In this document: positions 1 through 5,219 of the stretch, in pieces
Layout of the letters: each line of letters begins with the position of its first letter
How positions within the stretch are numbered: position 1 is the first letter of the stretch
DNA from: Candidatus Poseidoniaceae archaeon
GTDB lineage: Archaea; Thermoplasmatota; Poseidoniia; Poseidoniales; Poseidoniaceae
NCBI GenBank assembly: GCA_022425585.1
Contig: JAKMFF010000052.1
Span: 1 to 6,286 of the forward strand
DNA length: 6,286 bases
Reading direction: 5' to 3'
Position numbers and translations under genes: made by a program
The notes under the pieces: generated by a model
Databases searched by the model: none
What the model saw: only the letters and a program-made list of their open reading frames with translations
What the model was told of the DNA's origin: nothing

Positions 1-898
1 TAGCCACACTGGTCTTAACGTAAGGAAGCAATTGCTTTCGAACCTCTTGATCATAATCGCACTCGCCTAGTATATCCTTAGCCGCTAATACTCCAGACCA
101 AATAGCCATCCTCATACCAAAGCCCCACATGAAGTCCTGCAAACCACCAGATTCGCCAACATAGTATCTGCCATCCTGTAGATAATTGGCATTAATTGTA
201 AAATCACCCTTGCCGCCAACTCTCTTTATTGGTTGTCGATTGAGTTCTGGGTAGTGCTTATCATACCAAGCGATTGTTTCATTGAGAAACCGATCACTTT
301 TTTTCTGCTTACGCCACAAACAGGTGCAAATCAGCCCCACTCCATCGATAATTATCAGATATGAATAAGCCCCTGGAGCAAGTTTGTCATTCAATTGGAA
401 TGCTATATGATTAGGGTGATCTGTATGAAATATTTCTCCATAGGCGACTGCTGAGGTTCCTTTAGGCCCGCAAGCAATTATTTGACAATCCTCTTCCTTG
501 ACCCTTGTCTTATAGTGTATTTTTGCCCCTGCAGCCAATGCTTGTCGCTTAATTCCCTGATCAATTGTATGGCTTGAAGTTCCTCGCTCAACAATACGAT
601 AAGACACTTTTGGACTTCTTGCCTGAGTTATTTTATCATCTGGGTGAATCAAGTCTACCTCGGTGAATTCGGTGGCTTTAAACTCACTTGTATCAAAGCC
701 CCATTGTTTCAATTGGTCAAAGAAATCAACATCCATACTCCAGTTTTCCAAGGCTTGAAAGTCTCCATCAAACCGAGCACCAGAATCGTCCCTAATATCG
801 TGCACATGAACTTCATGTCCGGCTTTTGCAAGAATCGTAGCGGCTGCTAAACCAGAAAGTCCCGCTCCCATAATATTGATGGGACCTTGCTCCGCCAT
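1..898 (-). CDS. FAD-dependent oxidoreductase, geranylgeranyl-reductase superfamily (3' end cut by window edge)
   Basis: The minus strand is open from an ATG at 898 to the window edge, giving 299 codons with no stop; the C-terminus is missing. Residues 7-35 form a Rossmann beta-alpha-beta unit with GAGLSG (11-16) and an acidic residue at the end of strand 2 (VHVHDIRD), as in FAD-binding oxidoreductases. RFDGDFQALENW (42-53) follows, and a late block GESGGLQDFMWGFGMR (248-263) followed by a small-residue helix (WSGVLAA) resembles the second FAD-contacting motif of geranylgeranyl reductase and related flavoproteins. Family members act on isoprenoid or other lipid double bonds, but the substrate cannot be read here. 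The gene is divergent from moaE with 28 bp between the chosen starts. An in-frame ATG at 952 would add 18 basic residues and run into moaE; 898 is preferred because the Rossmann fold then starts near residue 7. No clear ribosome binding site precedes either. The flavoprotein call is firm, the subfamily moderate. Confidence 0.8.
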   Translation of the reverse strand, partial: MAEQGPINIMGAGLSGLAAATILAKAGHEVHVHDIRDDSGARFDGDFQALENWSMDVDFFDQLKQWGFDTSEFKATEFTEVDLIHPDDKITQARSPKVSYRIVERGTSSHTIDQGIKRQALAAGAKIHYKTRVKEEDCQIIACGPKGTSAVAYGEIFHTDHPNHIAFQLNDKLAPGAYSYLIIIDGVGLICTCLWRKQKKSDRFLNETIAWYDKHYPELNRQPIKRVGGKGDFTINANYLQDGRYYVGESGGLQDFMWGFGMRMAIWSGVLAAKDILGECDYDQEVRKQLLPYVKTSVA

Positions 899-953
899 GT
901 ACACGGTAATGAGGCGAGAGGTTTGAATGATGCGTTTCCCTCGCTTCGCCATG
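885..953. repeat. Imperfect 15-bp direct repeat around the divergent start codons
   Basis: The 15-mer at 885-899 (CCTTGCTCCGCCATG) recurs at 939-953 (CCTCGCTTCGCCATG) with two mismatches, offset by exactly 54 bp. Each copy holds a CAT that is an in-frame ATG for the minus-strand flavoprotein (898 and 952), and the second copy also holds an in-frame ATG for moaE (951) on the plus strand. It may be a remnant of a small in-frame duplication, or chance. Confidence 0.4.
916..921 (+). promoter_or_regulatory. Ribosome binding site supporting the upstream moaE start
   Basis: GAGAGG lies 5 nt before the ATG at 927 and partly matches the archaeal Shine-Dalgarno consensus (GGAGGTGA). The alternative in-frame ATG at 951 is preceded by pyrimidine-rich sequence without such a site, so this favours 927. 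Confidence 0.5.
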
Positions 954-1376
954 GGCGGAGAGATTTTTATCATAGAAGCCCCGAAAAACCTTGACCATCA
1001 AGGCCTTTTACAAGAGTTAGATTTGACCGGCTGTGGCGCTGTAGTGTCATTTTTGGGCATTACCAGGGGACTTGATAACGGGGTAGAGATTTATCGTTTA
1101 GAATTTGATGCGTGGCAAGATAAACTCGGAAATGTACTACGACTATTGGCCGAAACTGCCATAGAACGTTTCGGAGTTAGCAAAGTTGCCATGGCGCATC
1201 GCACCGGCCCAGTAGAGGCAGGAGAAAACATTGTATCCATCCATGTTGCCAGCCCACATAGAAAGCAGGCATTTCAGGCCTGTGAATGGTTAATAGATGA
1301 ACTAAAGATTCAAGCACCAATATGGAAAAAGGAAGTTTCAGAGCACGGTGAAAAATGGAAAGCAGGATTGGGGTGA
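927..1376 (+). CDS. moaE: Molybdopterin synthase catalytic (large) subunit MoaE
   Basis: MoaE, with thiocarboxylated MoaD, inserts the two dithiolene sulfurs into cyclic pyranopterin monophosphate to make molybdopterin in the cytoplasm. The protein is 149 aa, close to the 150 aa of the E. coli enzyme. GAVVSFLGITRG (37-48) is the family signature near the N-terminus, with R47 where E. coli has a conserved arginine. VASPHRKQAF (107-116) and ELKIQAPIWKKE (125-136) follow. K127 and K134 are 7 residues apart, matching the catalytic lysines K119 and K126 recalled for E. coli MoaE. The start at 927 is backed by a GAGAGG site, but an in-frame ATG at 951 (142 aa) aligns better with family N-termini, so the first eight residues are doubtful. 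The stop lies 4 nt before moaC, implying co-transcription. MoaD is not in the window and must be encoded elsewhere. Confidence 0.95.
   Translation: MMRFPRFAMGGEIFIIEAPKNLDHQGLLQELDLTGCGAVVSFLGITRGLDNGVEIYRLEFDAWQDKLGNVLRLLAETAIERFGVSKVAMAHRTGPVEAGENIVSIHVASPHRKQAFQACEWLIDELKIQAPIWKKEVSEHGEKWKAGLG
1372..1376 (+). promoter_or_regulatory. Ribosome binding site deciding the moaC start
   Basis: GGTGA, complementary to the archaeal 16S 3' end (ATCACCTCC), overlaps the moaE stop and lies 4 nt before the ATG at 1381. It favours 1381 over the earlier in-frame ATG at 1348, which would lie inside moaE. Confidence 0.65.
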
Positions 1377-1380
1377 ATTG

Positions 1381-1830
1381 ATGGAAAAAGAAATAAAAGC
1401 GGTAGTTGACATAACTGAAAAATCGGTGATTAGAAGAAGCGCTACGGCTACAGGTTTACTCAAAATATCCCAATTAGCACGAACTGCGATAATCAATGAT
1501 GAAGTCAAAAAAGGTAATGTCATAGAAGCCTCTACTATCGCGGCAATACAAGCGGTAAAAGAAACTCCAAGAATTATACCCCATTGCCACCCAATACCCC
1601 TAGAGGGTTGCGATGTTAACTGGAGTTTGGACGATGAAGGACTTCGCTGTAATGTAAGTGTGGTAGCACATTACAAAACAGGTATTGAGATGGAAGCAAT
1701 AACGGGAGTTTGTGCTGGATTATTATGCGCCCTTGACATGATAAAATCATTTGAAAAAGATTCTACAGGACAGTACCCTAATACTGAAATCTGCGACGTC
1801 AGGATACTCGAAAAAGTAAAATCTGAATAA
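1381..1830 (+). CDS. moaC: Cyclic pyranopterin monophosphate synthase MoaC
   Basis: MoaC converts the 3',8-cyclo-GTP made by MoaA into cyclic pyranopterin monophosphate, the step before MoaE acts. The 149-aa protein opens with the typical VVDITEKSVIRRSATA stretch (8-23). It carries IPHCHPIPL (66-74), the counterpart of the LCHP active-site segment, and KTGIEMEAITG (99-109) with the acidic pair conserved in the family. LDMIKSFEKD (118-127) corresponds to the DMCKAVQKD segment of bacterial MoaC with its catalytic Asp and Lys. The tail DSTGQYPNTEICDVRI (127-142) is longer than in E. coli and resembles the EKDEDGQYP-type tail of archaeal MoaC, which supports an archaeal host. The start at 1381 is chosen for its GGTGA site and minimal spacing. 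A 160-aa form from 1348 would overlap moaE by 29 nt and is unlikely. Almost certainly co-transcribed with moaE. Confidence 0.96.
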   Translation: MEKEIKAVVDITEKSVIRRSATATGLLKISQLARTAIINDEVKKGNVIEASTIAAIQAVKETPRIIPHCHPIPLEGCDVNWSLDDEGLRCNVSVVAHYKTGIEMEAITGVCAGLLCALDMIKSFEKDSTGQYPNTEICDVRILEKVKSE

Positions 1831-1846
1831 CTTGAATCGACCGCAT

Positions 1847-1859
1847 CATTCATTGAATG
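1847..1859. repeat. Short inverted repeat in the moaC-glpX gap
   Basis: CATTCA and TGAATG are perfect 6-nt inverted arms separated by one T, in the 48-nt gap (1831-1878) between moaC and glpX. GAC and GTC a little further out could extend the pairing with mismatches. It could be an operator for glpX, but no good TATA box is visible nearby and no T-run follows to suggest a terminator. Chance is possible. Confidence 0.3.
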
Positions 1860-1878
1860 GTCAGTACCATAGAGATAC

Positions 1879-2835
1879 ATGGGCAAAGTATCTGACCTCT
1901 CTAACCACTTTCTCGAAGCCGTTGACATGGCGGCCATAGCAAGTGCGAAATGGCGTGGCAAGGGAGACAAAATGGCCGCTGATGATGCGGCTGTAGAGGC
2001 GATGCGCAGTACCTTTGACAAGGTACCATTTGATGGCAGAGTTGCTATTGGTGAAGGTGAGAGGGATGAAGCGCCGATGCTATTCATTGGTGAACAATTA
2101 GGCTCCCAAATAGGCAATCCTCTAGTGCCTTCCATCGACATAGCTGTTGACCCATTAGAATGTACGAATAATTGTGCAGATAACTTACCCAATTCAATTG
2201 CAGTACTGGCTGCAGCACCAAGAGGGACTCTGCTCCACGCTCCTGATTGTTACATGGATAAAATTGCTGCTGGACCTGAAATGGAAGGCCACATTAATCT
2301 TGACGCAGGGGTTGCTTACAATATCGAACAAGTTGCTTCAGTGCTAGATAAACCGGTCGAAGAAGTTCGCATTATTGCACTGGACAGGACGCGCCATGCT
2401 GACTTATTCAAGGAGATTAAACAAGTTGGCGCCCAACTTCATCTACTTGGAGACGGAGATATCTCTGCGGCACTTTGGGCTGCTAGACCAGATGGAGAAC
2501 ATGACATGTTACTGGGAATTGGAGCTGCACCTGAAGGAGTAATCACCGCCACCGCAATACGTGGGATTGGCGGTGTTTTTGAGGGCAGATTGGTGTTTAG
2601 ATCTGATGAAGAAGAAGCACGGGCAGAACAAATGATTGATGATGATTTAACTAGGCTTTGGGACGCTAAAGATTTATGCCGCTCTGATGATGCTATATTT
2701 GTCGCATCAGGTGTTTGTGATGGCTATTTGCCCGGAGTGAAAATTTACGATAACGGCAATATGCACACTTATGCAGAACTAATTGACGTACAGGCAGGTA
2801 CATTGACTAGGCATGACCGTATTCACAAGCAGTGA
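1879..2835 (+). CDS. glpX: Class II fructose-1,6-bisphosphatase (GlpX family)
   Basis: This metal-dependent cytoplasmic phosphatase hydrolyses fructose 1,6-bisphosphate to fructose 6-phosphate in gluconeogenesis. At 318 aa it is slightly shorter than E. coli GlpX (336 aa), lacking part of the region near 240-260 and the very C-terminus. Motifs in order: KWRGKGDKMAADDAAVEAMR (24-43), VAIGEGERDEAPML (55-68), IDIAVDPLECT (86-96), APDCYMDK (121-128), GDGDISAALW (191-200), GIGAAPEGVITATAIR (213-228) and CRSDDAIFVASGV (267-279). D30, E59, D91, E94 and E219 sit where E. coli GlpX has its metal ligands D33, E57, D85, E88 and E213 (recalled numbering). An oddity is Cys95 in DPLECT, where the family normally has Gly (DP-I/L/V-E-G-T). 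Many archaea use a different, bifunctional FBP aldolase/phosphatase, so GlpX here may be a bacterial-type acquisition; that is inference. It starts 48 nt after moaC and ends 4 nt before the regulator gene. Confidence 0.93.
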   Translation: MGKVSDLSNHFLEAVDMAAIASAKWRGKGDKMAADDAAVEAMRSTFDKVPFDGRVAIGEGERDEAPMLFIGEQLGSQIGNPLVPSIDIAVDPLECTNNCADNLPNSIAVLAAAPRGTLLHAPDCYMDKIAAGPEMEGHINLDAGVAYNIEQVASVLDKPVEEVRIIALDRTRHADLFKEIKQVGAQLHLLGDGDISAALWAARPDGEHDMLLGIGAAPEGVITATAIRGIGGVFEGRLVFRSDEEEARAEQMIDDDLTRLWDAKDLCRSDDAIFVASGVCDGYLPGVKIYDNGNMHTYAELIDVQAGTLTRHDRIHKQ

Positions 2836-2836
2836 T
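2832..2836 (+). promoter_or_regulatory. Ribosome binding site supporting the regulator start at 2840
   Basis: GTGAT overlaps the glpX stop and matches the GGTGAT end of the archaeal Shine-Dalgarno consensus. It lies 3 nt before the ATG at 2840. The earlier in-frame ATG at 2813, inside glpX, has no comparable site. Confidence 0.45.
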
Positions 2837-2839
2837 GAT

Positions 2840-3451
2840 ATGTCCCAAATTCTGAGAATTGAAGTTCGCCTCCCTGATGGACACTGGGCGGGAGAGGCTA
2901 CTCGTGAAAATCCATCATCGGTATTACAAATAATCGAAACTATGCCACTTAGCAAGGGAAGAGGAACGGCTCAAATCAGTACTGACGACATATTGCTAGA
3001 TCAACTTGAGAATTTACTAGGAGTTGAATCCGTTAATTTGCTAGGCAAGAATAAGGCTACTGTGACAATAGCCAGCGGAGGTGGTGGATTTATCAAAGCC
3101 TTACGTGATGTTGGTGTAGTCCCAAGAACTCCGTTTGAAGTGATAGACGGATGGGCAGACTGGACAATACAGTGTTCATCCAGTCAAGTTAAGCAACTAA
3201 TTGCGCAAATAAAAACCGATGAGATACCAATGCGGTTGAAGTCTACTCGCTCAAATACCGAAAAATTGCTCACTACAAGACAGAGCCAAATCTTCGAATT
3301 AGCCAAGCGCAAAGGATATTGGAACATACCCAGAGAAATATCGATAACTCAATTAGCCGAATTAGCAGGTTCTTCTAAATCAACAATATCAGTTATGCTT
3401 CACGCTATCGAGAGTAGAATAATCGACACATTTTATGAGGAAATAATTTAG
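2840..3451 (+). CDS. HTH_10 (bacterio-opsin activator-like) transcriptional regulator
   Basis: The 203-aa protein ends in a helix-turn-helix of the bacterio-opsin activator (HTH_10) type at about 144-197. It begins LTTRQSQIFELAKRKGYWNI, continues PREISITQLAELAGSSKSTI and ends with a helix HAIESRIIDTF, matching the family pattern LTxRQ...A...GY(F/W)..PR.is...LA...g.S.sT.s..L..ae.k. The N-terminal part (about 5-135) starts with RIEVRLPDGHWAGEATRENP, like the sensor halves of haloarchaeal members, and includes a glycine-rich turn SGGGG (79-83). Its ligand is unknown. No membrane segment or signal peptide is seen. ATG 2840 is chosen (4 nt after glpX, GTGAT site); ATG 2813 would add nine residues and overlap glpX. 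The gene directly precedes the BoxB-like operon, and the gap between them holds a perfect palindrome, so local control of that operon is plausible but unproven. Confidence 0.88.
   Translation: MSQILRIEVRLPDGHWAGEATRENPSSVLQIIETMPLSKGRGTAQISTDDILLDQLENLLGVESVNLLGKNKATVTIASGGGGFIKALRDVGVVPRTPFEVIDGWADWTIQCSSSQVKQLIAQIKTDEIPMRLKSTRSNTEKLLTTRQSQIFELAKRKGYWNIPREISITQLAELAGSSKSTISVMLHAIESRIIDTFYEEII
3441..3450 (+). promoter_or_regulatory. Candidate archaeal TATA box for the BoxB-like operon
   Basis: AAATAATTTA, within the last codons of the regulator gene, is the strongest A/T-only run near the following gene. It lies 54 nt before the ATG at 3505, so initiation about 25 nt downstream would leave a leader of roughly 30 nt. 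The GAGG just before it could be part of a BRE. This is pattern-based only. Confidence 0.35.
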
Positions 3452-3456
3452 AAATA

Positions 3457-3468
3457 CGAACATGTTCG
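3457..3468. promoter_or_regulatory. Perfect 12-bp palindrome, candidate operator upstream of the BoxB-like gene
   Basis: CGAACATGTTCG is identical to its reverse complement and lies in the 53-nt gap between the HTH_10 regulator and the BoxB-like gene, 36 nt before the ATG. It sits just after the TATA-like run at 3441-3450, where a bound protein would block initiation. No second copy was found in the window; the nearest relative is an AACATG/CATGTT pair inside glpX (2498-2510). A short hairpin (CCCG-TTCTT-CGGG, 3487-3499) lies between the palindrome and the start codon. Confidence 0.5.
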
Positions 3469-3504
3469 CAAAGACAATAAGCAAGACCCGTTCTTCGGGG
3501 TAAC

Positions 3505-4665
3505 ATGGACAATCTACCAAACACCTGGGATGAATGGATTACAAATTTTGGCGAATGGCAACAGAGGGTTGGATTTAACCCTGACTGGCTAGGAGACTTT
3601 GAACTCTCTGTACTATTTGATTGGGAACGTGCAGGTGATGTAATCGAATTTGGTGACTATGAAGGTCGCGCCAAGTGGGAAAGATCCCTCCAAGTACCTC
3701 ACCAAAGCATGCGTGATGCACTAATCACTATGATTACAGTACAAGGTGACACCGAATTTGCATCGGTAGAGCAACAAAGACATCTCCTCGCATCAGCACC
3801 CACCGACTATGACAGATATGCAGCGGCAAGAATCATGGCAGAAGAGCAACGTCACGGCTGGCAAATGGCCTACCTGTTGATGACTTACTTTGGCCAACAA
3901 GGTCGCAGAGAGGCACAAAAACTGTTGGAAAGAAATGCCCAGGACGGCGACCGCTTACTTGGCGCATTCAACCGACCAATGCCGCATTGGCTTGACTTCT
4001 TCTGCTACACAATGTTTGTTGACAGAGACGGAAAATTCCAACTAGGTATGCTGTCAACTTCTGCATTCAAACCCCTCGCTGCTTCTATGGGACCAATGCT
4101 AAAAGAAGAATCATTCCATTTGGGAACTGGTTCAAATGGACTTAGGAGAATCATCAAGGCAGGGGTTATACCGCTAGACATGCTTCAAAGATACATCAAC
4201 AAGTGGGTATCTACCGCCCATGACCTATTTGGTGTCGATGCTTCATCATCTGCTCATTGGGCATATGTTTGGGGTGTAAAAGGACGCTGGGATGAACGTA
4301 AAAAGCAGGATGCAGGCATCGAGGTTAACAAAGAAGTCCTCAACGAAGAAGGCCGTGGACATTATCATGATGAGATCGTCAGAGAAGTTGAGAAACTTTG
4401 TGGCTACTTGCCTGAGGGGGCTGAGAAATTGTATGTCCCTCACGAAAACTTCAACCGCGACATAGGTGCAACCAAAGGTAGCAACTTCAATGTGGACGGA
4501 ACGCCTTTCGAAGGCAGTGACGAAGATTGGCAAGCTTATCTACACGAAGTAATGCCTAGGAAACAAGACGAAATAGACCTTAAGGAATTGTTCAACCAAG
4601 AATGGATTGCTAACAAACCAATGTCTACAAGACAAATCGATTCTGGCATCGGCGCCAGCGCCTGA
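3505..4665 (+). CDS. boxB: BoxB-like diiron benzoyl-CoA / aryl-CoA 2,3-epoxidase component
   Basis: The 386-aa protein matches, as recalled from family knowledge, the oxygenase BoxB, which epoxidises the ring of benzoyl-CoA with O2 using electrons from BoxA; PaaA of phenylacetyl-CoA epoxidase is a more distant relative. Diagnostic stretches are TVQGDTEFASVEQQRHLLAS (78-97), AEEQRHGWQMAYLL (112-125), FVDRDGKFQLGMLSTSAF (171-188), LKEESFHLGTG (199-209), AGVIPLDMLQRYINK (219-233) and GVKGRWDE (257-264). E84, E114, H117, D173, E202 and H205 reproduce the spacing of BoxB diiron ligands E120, E150, H153, D211, E240 and H243: offset 36 for the first three and 38 for the rest. PHENFNRDIGATK (312-324) aligns with the BoxB C-terminal PHKGF-RKIG region. 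It is shorter than the 473-aa Azoarcus enzyme, mainly at both ends, with a different last 30 residues. The substrate may not be benzoyl-CoA. It appears soluble and cytosolic. It is first in a group with the 178-aa gene, the permease and the dehydrogenase. Confidence 0.85.
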   Translation: MDNLPNTWDEWITNFGEWQQRVGFNPDWLGDFELSVLFDWERAGDVIEFGDYEGRAKWERSLQVPHQSMRDALITMITVQGDTEFASVEQQRHLLASAPTDYDRYAAARIMAEEQRHGWQMAYLLMTYFGQQGRREAQKLLERNAQDGDRLLGAFNRPMPHWLDFFCYTMFVDRDGKFQLGMLSTSAFKPLAASMGPMLKEESFHLGTGSNGLRRIIKAGVIPLDMLQRYINKWVSTAHDLFGVDASSSAHWAYVWGVKGRWDERKKQDAGIEVNKEVLNEEGRGHYHDEIVREVEKLCGYLPEGAEKLYVPHENFNRDIGATKGSNFNVDGTPFEGSDEDWQAYLHEVMPRKQDEIDLKELFNQEWIANKPMSTRQIDSGIGASA

Positions 4666-4682
4666 ACCTTTAGGGTGGTCAA

Positions 4683-5219
4683 ATGATTCCAGTCTCGCTG
4701 TATGGCATCAACGTCGAAAGATGTGAAAATTTTTATGAACAATTACCTGATTTAGTCGCAGACAGTATTGATGACGAAGAATACTCCAAAACTTTGTTTG
4801 CCATACAAGACAAGGCATCGATGGAACACATACAGGTTGCTGAAAAATGGTCTAACCGAAAGCCATTTGCTTTCCCAGAAGAAATTGTCAACGAGATTGA
4901 AATGATTATTCGAACTGTCTCTTACCCTGATGTGGCCCTGTTAGAACATCTGCTCACTATTGATGAAATAGACGCTCAGCGAATTTCTGAATGGATGCAT
5001 TTCTCCACAAATTTGTATCCCATTTATAGTCAAGAAGCTTGCCAAGCCCTGACAGATATGGGGCTAGAAACCCCATTCAATCTAGGGGATATGGCCAGTT
5101 ATGGACTCTATGTCGCTCGTATCGAAGGACTAAAAATGTATGCTCCAGCAAAGGGGTTACCAGAAATAGGATTACCCCGATCAAGAATGCTCCAACTAGG
5201 TTTGGAGCGTTTTGAATGA
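4683..5219 (+). CDS. Unrecognised acidic 178-aa protein in the BoxB-like operon
   Basis: I do not recognise this protein. It starts 17 nt after the BoxB-like stop, with GGGTGG 4 nt before the ATG as a likely ribosome binding site, and its stop overlaps the permease start (ATGA), so it is almost surely co-translated with its neighbours. It is rich in Glu, Asp, Ile, Leu and Met and looks mostly helical, with no signal peptide, membrane segment or cysteine cluster (C14 and C120 only). An acidic N-terminal stretch (VADSIDDEEYS, 25-35) is followed by helices around 64-92 and 93-125, and a C-terminal part with a conserved-looking LPEIGLPRSRMLQ (159-171). No ExxH pair is present, so it is not a second diiron subunit of the PaaC type. 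By context it may be an accessory or small subunit of the epoxidase, or an unrelated enzyme. Real gene: confident. Function: unknown. Confidence 0.8.
   Translation: MIPVSLYGINVERCENFYEQLPDLVADSIDDEEYSKTLFAIQDKASMEHIQVAEKWSNRKPFAFPEEIVNEIEMIIRTVSYPDVALLEHLLTIDEIDAQRISEWMHFSTNLYPIYSQEACQALTDMGLETPFNLGDMASYGLYVARIEGLKMYAPAKGLPEIGLPRSRMLQLGLERFE

Noticed and set aside
644..850. Plus-strand 68-aa open frame
   Set aside because: It is antisense to the flavoprotein gene, whose minus-strand frame is open to the window edge and has clear FAD motifs.
1671..2192. Minus-strand 173-aa open frame
   Set aside because: It lies opposite moaC and glpX, both with strong family motifs. Its Ser- and Ala-rich translation is typical of an antisense shadow.
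2498..2510. AACATG-A-CATGTT inverted repeat inside glpX, similar to the palindrome at 3457-3468
   Set aside because: It lies in the middle of coding sequence for a conserved region (GEHDMLLG), far from any start, and is explained by codons; probably chance.
3487..3499. CCCG-TTCTT-CGGG hairpin just before the BoxB-like gene
   Set aside because: A 4-bp stem with no T-run is too weak to call a terminator or riboswitch. Its 3' arm probably just belongs to the ribosome-binding region.
4246..4533. Minus-strand 95-aa open frame
   Set aside because: It is fully antisense to the BoxB-like gene, with no ribosome binding site or recognisable motif.
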